Shown here piece by piece: positions 49,358 through 59,798 of a DNA stretch of 64,000 bases (position 1 is its first letter; the number at the start of each line of letters is the position of its first letter). The notes beneath the pieces are model-generated. The model searched no databases. It was not told the DNA's origin and saw only the letters and a program-made list of their open reading frames with translations. The translations under genes and the position numbers were made by a program. Where the stretch lies: the NCBI RefSeq assembly GCF_002866925.1, contig NZ_PKUQ01000022.1, positions 164,401 through 228,400 on the forward strand. The letters are read 5' to 3'. This DNA comes from Cohaesibacter celericrescens. GTDB taxonomy: Bacteria; Pseudomonadota; Alphaproteobacteria; Rhizobiales; Cohaesibacteraceae.

Positions 49358-49642
49358 CTATTCTGACTTGATCTGTGGCAGAATTTTTTCAACTTCGGTG
49401 TGTGGCCGTGGGATGACATGGACAGAAACCACGGATCCAACTTTCTCGGCAGCGACAGCGCCTGCATCGGTTGCAGCTTTCACTGCGCCCACATCGCCAC
49501 GCACCATGACAGTGACCAGCCCGGCGCCAATTTTTTCATAGCCAACCAAGGTGACATTTGCTGATTTGACCATTGCGTCAGCGGCATCAATTGCGCCGAC
49601 GAGACCTTTGGTTTCAACCATTCCCAACGCTTCTTGTTGCAT
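49358..49642 (-). CDS. BMC-H shell protein (PduA/PduJ-type)
   Basis: 94 residues starting [58 protein letters not shown] is the canonical BMC-H fold with the pore loop near GAG. The ATG at 49642 has GGAGAAG upstream; a longer in-frame start at 49654 is not favoured. Major facet protein of the shell. Confidence 0.94.
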   Translation of the reverse strand: MQQEALGMVETKGLVGAIDAADAMVKSANVTLVGYEKIGAGLVTVMVRGDVGAVKAATDAGAVAAEKVGSVVSVHVIPRPHTEVEKILPQIKSE

Positions 49643-49734
49643 TGTCTTCTCCATATTTGAGTGTTCAGAAATTGACCTAGTAAGGTATCAAGTTTGTAAT
49701 TTGAGTGATTGGCGTCCTCCTGTCCTCCTATCCC

Positions 49735-50874
49735 CTAACCGCCAACACGATGCAGCAAGATCGTAAGGTCTTGTGCTGTCGGTTTACGCGGATTGGTGGC
49801 GGTGCACGCGTCCGCAAGCGCGGCATTGACGAGAGTTTGCTCACTACGAGCGTAGGTGTTCATATCGACACCATGCGCTTTCATAGTTTTTGGAATTCCG
49901 AATTTGGCATTCAGCTTTTCGATTGCATGGACCAGCGCGTAAACGCCCTTCTCAGTACTCGGGAAATGCAACCCAATTCTTTTTGCAATCCGAGCATATT
50001 TTTCAGCCGTTGGTCGGCAATCTGGAGACATTGCAGGCAGACCTGCATTATATTCGATGACGATCGGCATCAGCATCGCATTGATGCGGCCATGCACGAT
50101 ATGCATTTGCCCGCCGATGGCGTGCGCCAAGCCATGATTGATACCCAGCCCCGAGGCAGTGAAGGCCAGACCGGCCAGGCAGGACGCTTGATGCATGGCA
50201 TCACGCGCGGCCAAATCGTTCCCATCGGCATAGACCTTTGGTAAAAATGCAAAAGCCAGTTCCAGTGCTTTTTCAGCACACGCATCAGTGAAATGGTTTG
50301 CTCCCGTCGCAACAATAGCTTCAATCGCATGGGTAATGACGTCCATGCCGGAATCGACGGTCACATTGAGCGGTGCTGTGCGAACAAACTCCGGATCCAG
50401 CAAGGCGACATCGGGCACGAGATCCCTTGAAACCAAAGGTATTTTCTTGCCGTTTTCCGGGTCAGAAATAACCGCATAGGCTGTCACTTCCGATCCGGTG
50501 CCGCTGGTTGTTGGAATGGCGACCAATTGTATTCTACGATCAGGCTTCACTTCCCTAACAACGGCAAGAATGGCTTTTGCGGCATCGATGGCCGACCCAC
50601 CACCAAGCCCAATCAACACGTCGGGATCAAAGTCTGAGAAAAGGCTTGCACCCTTGGACACTGTTTGTACAGGTGGCTCTGGAATGGCTTCGTCAAACAC
50701 GAGACATTCGCTTCCGCCAAGATAGGCCTGAACCCGATCCAGCGCACCCGACTTCACCATGAATGCATCAGTGACAATACCGACCTTCTGGCCGCTATAG
50801 GCGTGCAATCGTTCTAGCAAGTCTGGTCCGAAGACAATCTCGGTCTTGGGATAAAAACACTGGTAACGAGCCAT
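49735..50874 (-). CDS. Iron-containing alcohol dehydrogenase (PduQ-like)
   Basis: 379 residues of group III ADH: GGGSAIDAAKA (nucleotide-binding), FTDACAEKALELAF, GLGINHGLAHAIGGQMHIVHGRINA, with metal-binding Asp and His. It reduces part of the aldehyde to alcohol and regenerates NAD+ for the aldehyde dehydrogenase inside the compartment. Family lengths are about 370-390. No encapsulation-like extension is seen. Confidence 0.9.
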   Translation of the reverse strand: MARYQCFYPKTEIVFGPDLLERLHAYSGQKVGIVTDAFMVKSGALDRVQAYLGGSECLVFDEAIPEPPVQTVSKGASLFSDFDPDVLIGLGGGSAIDAAKAILAVVREVKPDRRIQLVAIPTTSGTGSEVTAYAVISDPENGKKIPLVSRDLVPDVALLDPEFVRTAPLNVTVDSGMDVITHAIEAIVATGANHFTDACAEKALELAFAFLPKVYADGNDLAARDAMHQASCLAGLAFTASGLGINHGLAHAIGGQMHIVHGRINAMLMPIVIEYNAGLPAMSPDCRPTAEKYARIAKRIGLHFPSTEKGVYALVHAIEKLNAKFGIPKTMKAHGVDMNTYARSEQTLVNAALADACTATNPRKPTAQDLTILLHRVGG

Positions 50875-50959
50875 TAAACAGAAGTCCTTAACTGCTTGAT
50901 TTCTTGTTGGGAAGGCGCTGCCGGAGAACTGGGGAATTCGCCGACAGCGTCATGCTAGC

Positions 50960-50994
50960 CACCAGATCCGGAAAACTTGAGTGACCGGATCTGG
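50960..50994 (-). other. Perfect stem-loop between GRE and alcohol dehydrogenase genes
   Basis: ACCAGATCCGG and CCGGATCTGGT pair perfectly over 11 bp with a 13-base loop. It is 21 bases beyond the GRE stop codon on the minus strand and no T-run follows, so it is more likely an mRNA stabiliser or partial attenuator that sets a high GRE level than a full terminator. Confidence 0.65.
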
Positions 50995-51014
50995 TCCGAA
51001 AAGTCAGGGACTTC

Positions 51015-53561
51015 TCAGCAGCTTGCTGTCAAATTCTGCTCCGTACGACTGATGATGTCGTCTTGAACCTCTTTGGCCAGCACCACGAACTGAGCGCTAT
51101 AGCCAGCCACGCGGACCACAAGGTCGTTGTGTTTTTCCGGTTCACGCTGCGCATCGATCAAGGTTTGCCGGTCAATTACGTTGAATTGAACATGCATGCC
51201 CTTGTGATCGAAGTAAGAGCGCACCACAGAGGTGAAGTTGAGGATGCCGGTATCGCCAGCAAGGGCAGAAGGCAGGAACTTCTGGTTATAGAGTGTGCCG
51301 TTGGATGCGATGAAGTGATCCAGTTTAGCAACCGAATTGGCAGCGGCCGTTGGACCGTTGATATCCTTGCCTTGACGAGGAGACACACCATCAGCCAGAG
51401 GAGCTTTGGCCGGACGACCATCTGGCAGAGCTGCCACATCTTTACCGAACAAAACATTGGCTGACACTGGATAGATACCAGCTTGGAACTGACCACCACG
51501 TGGGTTGGTATATTTTTGCACTTCCATGCAGTAGATCTGAGCACATTTTCTAGCAATCATATCCACTTCATCGATATCATTGCCGAAGCTTGGAGCACTA
51601 TCCAACATGCGGCGGATATCTTCATATTTTGAAGGGGTAGCACCGGATTTGTTGGTTTCCAAGGTGCGATAGACTTGATCCTTAAGACTGGAAACATCCA
51701 TCGAATTGTTATTGTTCAGCACCTTACGGACTGCCGCATAAACCTGATCTTCAGTCAGGTCTTCACCAATAGCGGAAGCAGCCTTAGCTCCAACCGGTTG
51801 ACCGAAGTTGGCATCAAGTGCCTCTTTCAGGTCGGCCATGGAGATTTTTTTCTCGTCAAAGACAAATTTCTTCATGGCATAGACAGAGTCACCGGTGTCC
51901 GCGACACCAAAGGCCTGAGGGCCGGTGAAGTTATACAGCGCTCCGCCTTCCTGAACGGATGTACCGCGGCCGATGCAATCGTCAACCATGGCAGACTGGA
52001 ATGGCAAAGGCGCTTTTTCTGCGTGCGCAATGTCAACGCAGTTGTCAGCTTCGACCAGATATTTGACGAAATAGGCCATTTGGGCTTCAAAGGCGGCGTA
52101 AAAGTCATCCAGAGAATGCCAATTGGTCATCTCACCGGTAACCGGACCCAGTTGCGTGGTGCCGTTTTTGCCGTTGTTCAGCGTGATTTCCAGAACTTTG
52201 GCAACATTAAAGAATGCAGCGTCGTGCCAGCCTTCGGTTTTGTGAATAGCCTGCGGTTCAACACAGCCGACGATGCCATAATCACGGGCGTCTGCAAGAG
52301 AGACACCACGGTTCTGAAGAGATGGAATGATCACTTCATCATTATACATGGCTGGAACACCAAAGCCGAGACGAACCACTTCGGTTGCCCGGAAGAGGAA
52401 AGCATCAGGGGTGCCCTGCCAGACACGAACCGAGAAAGAAGGCGCGGGTAGCTTTGTGTGAGCAACCGCTTCCATACACATGTAGGACACATCATTGGTT
52501 GCATCCAGCCCATCAGCAGTCTGACCACCAACGCATAGGTTCTGGAACACGGCATAACCGGCAAAGGCCTGCGCGGAGACTTCATCGCGGGTTTTGTTGA
52601 CGTCGTTGAGCTTGACCCAGATGCAATCAATCAGTTCTTGAGCCGCTTCACGACTGATAGATTTGTCAGCCTCCAGATAAGGATACATATATTGGTCAAA
52701 GCGACCAGGAGAGATGGAATGACCAGAGGATTCAATCTGCAACATGCTCTGGACAAACCAGAAAGACTGGCAAGCTTCCCAGAAGTTGGAAGCAGGATAT
52801 TCAGGGACGTGAGCACAGTTTTTAGCAATCTGCTGCAATTCCTGTTTGCGGGTTGGATTGCTTTCCGCTTTGGCAAGTTCATCTGCCTTGGCAGCATAAC
52901 GATGAGCAAAATTGATGGCCGCGTTATAGGTAATGATAATCGCTTCGTAGAATTGCTGTTTTTTGATGTAAGAGGGATCCATACGATCCATTGCATCCAT
53001 AGCTTTTACGGCTTCTTCGATGATGCCCCGGAAACCGATTTTCAAGATTTTGCCATAATCAACACAGACGTGGCCGACGCCGCCATAGAAATAGTTACCG
53101 ACAGTGAACACACCATTGGCGATGCAGTCTTTGGCTTCTTTTGACATTAGGGAGTCAGCATAATCACTGGTGGTATTGCCGGGCCAGTATTTGAAGGCCT
53201 CATGCAGATCAGCCGCTGTATCCTTAGGAATTTCAAATGGGTCGGCAACGCGGCTTGCCATTGTGTCAAATTCATTTTCAACCCAGTCAAATGAGAACTC
53301 CGGGCAAATTTCGGTCGAACGCGGGTTTTTGGTAATAGAACCGACTATCAATTCGTCTTCACGGATGGTGACTGGCAGATTGTTGAAAATCTTTTCTGCT
53401 GCCTTGGCGCGACGCATGATCGCGGAAAGCCCTTCGGTTTCCTTGTAAGCCTCGGTAACCAGCACTGCGCGTTCGGACTCGACAAAAGGCCGCGCGTTCA
53501 GGATCTGATTTTTCAACCTCACAATACGGTCGGTTGGTTGTGAAAAACCTTTTTCTATCAT
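51015..53561 (-). CDS. Glycyl radical enzyme, propanediol dehydratase-like
   Basis: 848 residues. Active-site thiyl Cys433 and Glu435 are in GIVGCVEPQ, glycyl-radical Gly820 in RVAGYSAQF. After GCVEPQ comes KTEGWHDAAFFN, which from memory is the 1,2-propanediol dehydratase type rather than the choline trimethylamine-lyase type (QKSG..YQWTST). It would dehydrate 1,2-propanediol to propionaldehyde without B12. ATG at 53561 is supported by GGAGGAAAG. No N-terminal encapsulation extension is present, unlike the aldehyde dehydrogenase and PduL, so its recruitment must use another route. Confidence 0.9.
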   Translation of the reverse strand: MIEKGFSQPTDRIVRLKNQILNARPFVESERAVLVTEAYKETEGLSAIMRRAKAAEKIFNNLPVTIREDELIVGSITKNPRSTEICPEFSFDWVENEFDTMASRVADPFEIPKDTAADLHEAFKYWPGNTTSDYADSLMSKEAKDCIANGVFTVGNYFYGGVGHVCVDYGKILKIGFRGIIEEAVKAMDAMDRMDPSYIKKQQFYEAIIITYNAAINFAHRYAAKADELAKAESNPTRKQELQQIAKNCAHVPEYPASNFWEACQSFWFVQSMLQIESSGHSISPGRFDQYMYPYLEADKSISREAAQELIDCIWVKLNDVNKTRDEVSAQAFAGYAVFQNLCVGGQTADGLDATNDVSYMCMEAVAHTKLPAPSFSVRVWQGTPDAFLFRATEVVRLGFGVPAMYNDEVIIPSLQNRGVSLADARDYGIVGCVEPQAIHKTEGWHDAAFFNVAKVLEITLNNGKNGTTQLGPVTGEMTNWHSLDDFYAAFEAQMAYFVKYLVEADNCVDIAHAEKAPLPFQSAMVDDCIGRGTSVQEGGALYNFTGPQAFGVADTGDSVYAMKKFVFDEKKISMADLKEALDANFGQPVGAKAASAIGEDLTEDQVYAAVRKVLNNNNSMDVSSLKDQVYRTLETNKSGATPSKYEDIRRMLDSAPSFGNDIDEVDMIARKCAQIYCMEVQKYTNPRGGQFQAGIYPVSANVLFGKDVAALPDGRPAKAPLADGVSPRQGKDINGPTAAANSVAKLDHFIASNGTLYNQKFLPSALAGDTGILNFTSVVRSYFDHKGMHVQFNVIDRQTLIDAQREPEKHNDLVVRVAGYSAQFVVLAKEVQDDIISRTEQNLTASC

Positions 53562-53619
53562 TCTTTCCTCCAGGCCATAGCAACCGGGTTCCTTACGCAT
53601 GCGCCAGAAACAGACCGGG

Positions 53620-54201
53620 CTACCCTTCAGTGCTCGTTTCGCGAACCAACAGTGAGACAAAATCGCGCAACATCGCCGGGTGACCATGCCAAGCAGGCGC
53701 CGTCACCAGATTTCCGTCAACGACAGAGGCTTCCGGTTCAACTTTGATAAATTCACCACCGGCCATGCGCACTTCCGGTTCGACAGCTGCATAGGCTGTC
53801 AGACGTCGGCCACGCACAACATCGGCGGCAGTTAAAATCTGAGCTCCATGACAGATCGCCGCGATAGGCTTTTTCTTCGTCATGAAGTGTCGAGCAAGGT
53901 CCAGAACCGCTCCGTTCAACCGCAAATATTCGCAAGCGCGCCCTCCCGCAAGATAAAGACCGTCATATTGCTCAGCTTCAATCACCCCGAAGGATGCATT
54001 GAGGCGAAACAAATGTCCGGGTTTCTCCGAGTAAGTTTGTTCACCTTCGAATTCATGGATGGCCGTACGGATAAACTCTCCCTTTTTCTTACCCGGGCAC
54101 GCAACATCGACTATAAAACCAAGCATAAGAAGCGCTTGATACGGAACCATGACTTCGTAATCTTCAGAATAATCACCAGCTATTATGATAATCCTCACCA
54201 T
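53620..54201 (-). CDS. DJ-1/PfpI-family protein at head of the microcompartment operon
   Basis: 193 residues. AICHGAQIL holds the nucleophilic Cys and DYSEDYEV a conserved Glu; LYLAGGRACEYLR also fits. Family members act as amidases, glyoxalases or deglycases and redox sensors. Protection against reactive aldehydes such as methylglyoxal made near propanediol metabolism is plausible but not shown. It precedes the GRE by 58 bases and is the first gene of the operon. Confidence 0.85.
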   Translation of the reverse strand: MVRIIIIAGDYSEDYEVMVPYQALLMLGFIVDVACPGKKKGEFIRTAIHEFEGEQTYSEKPGHLFRLNASFGVIEAEQYDGLYLAGGRACEYLRLNGAVLDLARHFMTKKKPIAAICHGAQILTAADVVRGRRLTAYAAVEPEVRMAGGEFIKVEPEASVVDGNLVTAPAWHGHPAMLRDFVSLLVRETSTEG

Positions 54202-54990
54202 TACGCCAAGTTCCTCCTCCGACGTTACTGGCGACGAACGTTTTACTTTCGCCGCGTTTGCAAACGTTACGCTTTGGGTTCACTTTTGGTCAACGGACAG
54301 GTTTGTCTTTCACGGGTAATATATTGCCTTCGACTAACAACTTACCGCAAAAACTGATTTTCATTATATATTTCAAATATTTATATATATTTTTAGAGAA
54401 AATTTCGTCTCAAGCCTCACCTCACACAGGGAAATATCTGTCATTTCAAGGCGCAAAACTTCCCTCACCTCGGCCACAACGACAAAAGATAAACGCTTTG
54501 AGAAAAGCATGCGGGATATGTATATGGATGTTGATCCTCAGGACCATAAACGTTCTATACCATTGTTTTTATTACTTAATAATTCAACCCAAGGCCAATG
54601 TTTCATAGCATTTGAATGCTGAAGATGGGTGTTTCCGAGAAGCTCTGAACCGCAGACATCCAGCATGTCAAATATTTACCTATGAAGATCAAATTGATCC
54701 CGTTGACTTGCGCGGCATATTTTCAATAAATCTAATTCAAGTATAGCTACTGACTGTAGCGATTATTACTTAATATTGGACTATTTCTAGATAGAAAATT
54801 CTAATTTCTACTCGAAATACAATCAAACCCATACATAGCCGACGCTCTGAACATAGGTAGGAACTCAACAATCTTCTCGGCCGGGGTTCTTATGACAAGC
54901 CATCTGGGAGAGTGATGGAAATGGTCTGCGTCGGGCTTTGTGATCCGCATTTTGGATCGCGGACAATTAGAAAGTTTTAGGGAGAAAAGA
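54202..54990. promoter_or_regulatory. Divergent regulatory region with two palindromes
   Basis: 789 bases without a gene between the microcompartment operon and a divergent membrane gene. CGTTTGCAAACG (54255-54266) and GATCAAATTGATC (54687-54699) are perfect palindromes. The first sits 54 bases from the DJ-1 start and the second near the middle. They are candidate operator sites; the AraC-type regulator would more likely use direct repeats, which were not found by eye. Confidence 0.5.
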
Positions 54991-55902
54991 ATGACCGCAA
55001 TTGGTTTGCTCGTCGCTTTTGGCGGCGGCATATTTGGTGCAGCGATAGGTGCACTATCCGCCTTTTCCTTCATCGGATTTCTGACTATGATTGGCGTCGC
55101 TATACAGTTAAGTGTCGCGCCTGAAGCAACAGATTTTTTCGGCGTCCCCTTTGGTGCCTTTGGGCCGCATGTGGGTGGCTTTGCTTCAGGGGTGGCCGCT
55201 GCGGCTTATGCTGCCCATAAGGGTAAACTTGAAAGCGGCCGCAATATCGTAACGGCTGGAATGGGATTGAACAGCCCGGACGTACTACTCGTTGGCGGCG
55301 CATTCGGTATTCTGGGATACGTGTTATGCTGGATTGTCTCACAAGTACCCGAGTTTGGACCAGGTTTGGCTTGGACCGACTATCCCGGTATTTGTGTTGT
55401 TATTTCCGCCTTCATCGCGCGTCTTCTATGGGGAAAGACCGGCATTTTTGGCAAAGCTGAAAAAGGGCGCAAGTTTTTTGACCCAACAGATTCAACCAAA
55501 TGGCTGGCCTTCCAGAGCGAATGTGGTCAGCTTGCTGTAATAGGGCTCGGTGTCGGGCTGCTCGGCGGTTGGCTTGGCATTACTTATGGCATGACCGGTG
55601 CTCTGCTCGCTTTTGGTATTGCCGCCGCTAGCCTGTTTTTCCTGGCACTCGGTCTATCATTGCCCGTGACACACCATATAGCCCTGCCCGCTGCTATCGT
55701 TGGCGCTGCGTCCGGAAGCATGATCTGGGCATGTATTGCAGGGTTGGTTTGTGCCTATGCCGGTGAAGTGGCTGCTCGCTTATTCCTGTGCCACGGCGAC
55801 ACCCATATCGATCCACCAGCCTGCACCATTGCCCTCATGACGATGGTGTTTAACTTCCTGACCGCTGTTGGATTCTGGGCGATGATCCCGATGCCAGTTT
55901 AG
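54991..55902 (+). CDS. Multi-pass membrane protein, uncharacterised
   Basis: 303 residues with about 8-9 hydrophobic helices, Gly/Ala-rich, and an acidic loop with HGDTHIDPPAC near the C-terminus. Not recognised as a known permease. ATG at 54991 has AGGGAG upstream; a start at 54940 is rejected. It is divergent from the microcompartment operon and shares its regulatory region, so it may move the diol, an acid product or an ion. A hairpin terminator follows at 55934. Confidence 0.7.
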   Translation: MTAIGLLVAFGGGIFGAAIGALSAFSFIGFLTMIGVAIQLSVAPEATDFFGVPFGAFGPHVGGFASGVAAAAYAAHKGKLESGRNIVTAGMGLNSPDVLLVGGAFGILGYVLCWIVSQVPEFGPGLAWTDYPGICVVISAFIARLLWGKTGIFGKAEKGRKFFDPTDSTKWLAFQSECGQLAVIGLGVGLLGGWLGITYGMTGALLAFGIAAASLFFLALGLSLPVTHHIALPAAIVGAASGSMIWACIAGLVCAYAGEVAARLFLCHGDTHIDPPACTIALMTMVFNFLTAVGFWAMIPMPV

Positions 55903-55933
55903 TCCGGCCACTTCTTATATTGAACACAATCAG

Positions 55934-55967
55934 TGCGGAGCCTTACAGGCTTCGCATTGTTTGTTTG
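55934..55967 (+). terminator. Rho-independent terminator after the membrane gene
   Basis: TGCGGAGCC-TTACA-GGCTTCGCA (9-bp stem, one G-T pair) followed by TTGTTTGTTT, 32 bases past the stop codon. Confidence 0.8.
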
Positions 55968-56046
55968 AAGCCTGCCCAATATCAAATCTACGATCCCCCG
56001 TTGACGATCCTAAGCCGGTTTTAGCGTTTGTGGGCACATGCTGAAG

Positions 56047-56244
56047 CTATCTGGCGACACAGAACATACTCCAACGCATAAAGCAGCTGCACAAAGTCTT
56101 GTTTGGTTCATATTCAGATGCAGCATTGCGCCAGTGTTCCCCATTCCAAACAAATAGTCCCAGAGATAAGCCCTCTATTGCAAAACAGGCAGCACAGGCG
56201 TGAGCCTCCTTCGAGCGAAGACAGCTAGGCCTTACAATTTTCAA
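56047..56244 (-). pseudogene. IS5-like transposase remnant
   Basis: The minus-strand frame reads FVWNGEHWRNAASEYEPNKT followed by CFMRWSMF, matching the N-terminal signature of IS5-family transposases (NG..WR.AP.EYGPHKTLYNRF.RWS). No catalytic DDE part remains and no inverted repeats were found. The rest of 55968-56556 shows no gene. Confidence 0.6.
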
Positions 56245-56556
56245 GTAGATTTTTCGACAACCAGAATGGGATGGCCTGGTTTAAATGAGCCAGCCCCTAG
56301 ACTTGAACTCCGAAGTAAGAAACAAAAACCATTGAATGAGACAGCAACATCCCAAATACATATAGTTGCAAAATAGACTTTACACACCTTTTGCTGATTA
56401 GTTCACTCAGTAATGATAGGTACTACTGCGCAGATACTTAAAATATACAATTAAAACCACCCTTGTTATCCAAACAACTTCAGAATTTAACCAAATGTTA
56501 GACGGAATTTATAAAAATTCTAATGTTTATGACTATACGAAGGCTGTGAGGAAACG

Positions 56557-58704
56557 ATGGTTTCATTTTCCAATATTTCGCTATCAAAAAAAATCCCGCT
56601 TCTGATTGGAGCGGTCGCATTGGTCTCTGTGGTTGCCATCAGCATCTTGAGTGTTGTGAAGTCCAGTGATGCTCTCAAAACCCAAAGCGCAGAGCAGTTA
56701 ACGGCTTTAGTGGCGGCAAGATCTAGTGCACTGGAAACATATTTGGGTAGCATCAAGGAAGATTTGACGACCCTAGCAGCATCGGAACAAGCAAAACTGG
56801 CGCTGACGGCCTTTTCATCCTCATTCAAAGATTTAGGTGCAGACGCCGAAGATATTTTGCAAAAAGACTATATAGTCAACAACCCTCATCCCGAAGGTGA
56901 AAAACAAAAATTACTTCGTGCGAAAAGCAATAATAGTTACAACGCCGCTCATGAACGGTTTCACCCTTGGTTCAGTTCTTTTCTGGAAGCACGCGGCTAT
57001 TACGATATCTTTTTGTTCGCACCAAATGGCGACTTGGTTTACAGCGTATTCAAAGAACTGGATTATGCGACAAATGCCACCTCAGGGCGCTGGAAAGACA
57101 CGAATCTAAGTAAAGTATTTGCAACCGCAAATCAGGGCGGCCCCTCAGAAGTAGCCTTTACTGATTTCCAAGCCTATAGCCCAAGCAAAAATGCCCCTGC
57201 AAGCTTCATTGCCACCTCAATTAGGGACAATGGAAAGCTCCTAGGTGTCCTCGCTTTCCAAATGCCGATTGAACGCATCAATAGCCTGATGCAGGCCACA
57301 GATGGCATGGGAGAGACCGGTGAGACCTATCTTGTAGGCGCAGACAAACTTATGAGAAGCGATTCTCGGTTTTCAAAAGAAAGTACTATTTTGACCCGCA
57401 AGATAAACACCTTGGGGGTGCAATCCGCATTCAACAATAATGCTGGTGTTTCCGAAACTTTGGATTATAGGGATATCCCGGTTTTGTCCGCATATCGCCC
57501 CTTTGAGTTTGAAGGCGTGAAATGGGCTGTCATAGGCGAAAAAGATCTTGCTGAAATAGCAAAACCCGTCGACTCACTCATCTTCTCTATTGTCGTTGAG
57601 GCTATCATTATACTTGTTATCGTTGGTGCCTTGGGTTGGGTGATTGCACGCGGAATTGCATCCCCCATTCTTGCTATGACCGGTGTCATGTCTCGTCTAG
57701 CCAATCAAGATTATGAAATTGACGTGCCAAGCCGCGACCGAGAAGATGAAGTTGGCAAGATGGCCAAGGCCGTTCAACTGTTCAAAGAAAAAATGATCGA
57801 GGGTGATCGATTAAGAGCAGAGCAAAATCATAGGGAGCAAGAAGCGGCAGGACAAAAGAAAGCCATGATGCAACAACTTGCCGATGAGTTTGAGGGGTCA
57901 GTTGGCGCCATTGTAGAAATTGTTTCTTCTTCTGCAACCGAGCTCAACGCAACGGCATCGGCCATGGCCGCAAATGCGGAAGAAACATCCAGCCAAGCAA
58001 CAACGGTTGCAGCAGCCTCTGAAGAAGCAAGCAGCAATGTTCAAACGGTGGCCGCAGCCACAGAGGAACTGTCTGCGTCAGTCGGTGAAATAGGGCGACA
58101 GGTGAACGAGTCAGCACAGATCTCTCAACAAGCCGTCTCAGAAGCAGATGCGGCCAACGTAACCATCAATAGCTTGCTCAAGGGTGCGCAAAACATCGGT
58201 AGCGTTGTGCAAATGATCCAGGATATTGCCAACCAAACCAACCTGCTAGCGCTGAACGCAACGATCGAAGCGGCCCGTGCAGGGGAAGCTGGCAAAGGGT
58301 TTGCTGTTGTGGCGTCAGAAGTCAAAGCATTGGCAAGTCAAACAGCAAAAGCCACGGACCAGATTTCGTCGCAAATCATTGACATGCAGGCCTCAACGCA
58401 AGAATCTGTTGGTCGCATCGATGGCATAAGCCAGACCATTACACGGATGAGCACCATCTCGGACTCAATCGCTGTAGCTATCGAGCAGCAATTGGAAGCC
58501 ACACGAGAGATTGCAAATAATGTTCAGGAAGCCGCAGCTGGTACAGGGGAAGTGTCCGAGAATATTTCAGGTGTAACCCACGCAGCCGCTGAGACAGGTT
58601 CCGCAGCTGCTCAGCTGCAATCCGCATCAGCAGAGTTGGCATCGAATGGCGAACAGCTCTCGGTTAAGCTATATGACTTTCTTGACAAAATCCGCGCAGC
58701 ATAA
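56557..58704 (+). CDS. Methyl-accepting chemotaxis protein (dCache sensor)
   Basis: 715 residues. TM1 at about 10-32, an extracytoplasmic dCache-type region (about 35-340; [30 protein letters not shown] is typical), TM2 at about 345-368, HAMP (about 370-425) and a signalling domain with the hairpin tip [23 protein letters not shown]. It senses an unknown extracellular ligand; chemotaxis to a compound used by neighbouring genes is possible. GAGG lies 8 bases before the ATG. Confidence 0.94.
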   Translation: MVSFSNISLSKKIPLLIGAVALVSVVAISILSVVKSSDALKTQSAEQLTALVAARSSALETYLGSIKEDLTTLAASEQAKLALTAFSSSFKDLGADAEDILQKDYIVNNPHPEGEKQKLLRAKSNNSYNAAHERFHPWFSSFLEARGYYDIFLFAPNGDLVYSVFKELDYATNATSGRWKDTNLSKVFATANQGGPSEVAFTDFQAYSPSKNAPASFIATSIRDNGKLLGVLAFQMPIERINSLMQATDGMGETGETYLVGADKLMRSDSRFSKESTILTRKINTLGVQSAFNNNAGVSETLDYRDIPVLSAYRPFEFEGVKWAVIGEKDLAEIAKPVDSLIFSIVVEAIIILVIVGALGWVIARGIASPILAMTGVMSRLANQDYEIDVPSRDREDEVGKMAKAVQLFKEKMIEGDRLRAEQNHREQEAAGQKKAMMQQLADEFEGSVGAIVEIVSSSATELNATASAMAANAEETSSQATTVAAASEEASSNVQTVAAATEELSASVGEIGRQVNESAQISQQAVSEADAANVTINSLLKGAQNIGSVVQMIQDIANQTNLLALNATIEAARAGEAGKGFAVVASEVKALASQTAKATDQISSQIIDMQASTQESVGRIDGISQTITRMSTISDSIAVAIEQQLEATREIANNVQEAAAGTGEVSENISGVTHAAAETGSAAAQLQSASAELASNGEQLSVKLYDFLDKIRAA

Positions 58705-59417
58705 GAGGTGTGGCGCTGCTACTTAGGAAGTCGATAAAACCAAAAAGCGATATTGGAGACGGGATCTGGGTGCATAGACTCAATTTGTTTCAGGTCCCCC
58801 TTCAAAGCTTCCCATATACTGAGATTTCCGCACCACAGGCGCTGAAAACATTTGGCATTGCCTAAAAAACTCTCCCTATTTCAGATTGTCATCATAAAAA
58901 CTAGTGAACTGAAAACAGACCAAATGAAGACTTCATTGCGTTCGGATTGGCTCTGAAGGGTAATGAAGCTGAAGCGATACATCATCGGTTTGGTCTCGAT
59001 GAAAAAGGCAATAATACTGCGCATGCACTTATCTCCCATAACGAGGGAACGAAGCGGCTAACGTTGCGCATGACTTTTTGAAAAGTTCTTATTATCGGTG
59101 TAGCGGTGGTTTCGCAAATAGCCGCTTTGGTGCCACTTCTACCCTATCATGCACAGCCAGCAGATCATTTAAGTGCCGAAGAAGCATAGCATCGTCATAG
59201 CAAATTTTTACGGTGGCCATGCGTAACAAATTGTCACCAATACATCAGTATTTGCTTAGGTTTTTCCCTTTTTAAAATACTGAAGAGATTTCTGCCGAAG
59301 CTTTTGATTACCCGGAAAGTGACGCCCCTATCCGTTTAGGTTTTGGAGGACAAACAATACAGAACCGTCAGGACAATTGCCCTGCCAGTCATGCCACTTA
59401 ACCAGTTACACTGCCTT
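58705..59417. other. Gene-poor interval with a possible degraded ORF
   Basis: No intact gene. A short plus-strand frame (about 58907-59080) reads like protein (FIAFGLALKGNEAEAIHHRF, then GLDEKGNNTAHALISHNEGT) but lacks a start; it may be a remnant. Rest is AT-rich. Confidence 0.35.
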
Positions 59418-59765
59418 TTATAAACCCTCGGGCACGTCAATACCTTCGAGCAGCCTACTTCTAACAAATCGCTGAGATGCAGCAGTGAACATATCTTCCC
59501 AAGACGAAAATTTGGAGTGCTTCACCAATATTTCTTGCCACACGGCATCGGAAATTTTGTCCAAAGATTCTTCGCTGACTTCATCTTGTCCGGCAAGTGC
59601 AAAAATTTCAGAAATATCATTCAGATCTGTGTGCTCCTGAATGAATTGAGGATCGAGCAAGACAGTCAATGAGACGGTTTTCTCAGCTTGCAGGCGCTGG
59701 GAATTATCCATGATGGCATCAATATTGCCATAAATCAGATCTCGGGCCTTGGCTGCTCGGTTCAT
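59418..59765 (-). CDS. Hypothetical helical protein (115 aa)
   Basis: Not recognised. MNRAAKARDLIYGNIDAIMD, then a charged helical sequence with no membrane segment or signal peptide. GGAGAAGAG before the ATG at 59765 favours this start over 59786. Independent of the TRAP operon, or the last gene of it if the stem-loop at 59799 is leaky. Confidence 0.6.
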   Translation of the reverse strand: MNRAAKARDLIYGNIDAIMDNSQRLQAEKTVSLTVLLDPQFIQEHTDLNDISEIFALAGQDEVSEESLDKISDAVWQEILVKHSKFSSWEDMFTAASQRFVRSRLLEGIDVPEGL

Positions 59766-59798
59766 AGATCTCTTCTCCAAATACAATTCAAGTCAGGA

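Larger units (their letters stand above)
37928..54201 (-). other. Glycyl-radical-enzyme microcompartment (GRM) locus
   Basis: Seventeen minus-strand genes encode a DJ-1 protein, the glycyl radical enzyme, alcohol and aldehyde dehydrogenases, PduL, five shell proteins, EutJ, a flavoprotein-like and a GlcG protein, the radical-SAM activase, metK and a two-component regulator. The enzyme's active-site context and the absence of a sugar aldolase point to a GRM3-like 1,2-propanediol system; this class label is from memory of the GRM types and not tested. Confidence 0.85.

Noticed and set aside
51015..53561. Choline trimethylamine-lyase (CutC) assignment
   Set aside because: The region after GCVEPQ lacks the CutC-type continuation, and the locus has no efflux or choline transporter genes.
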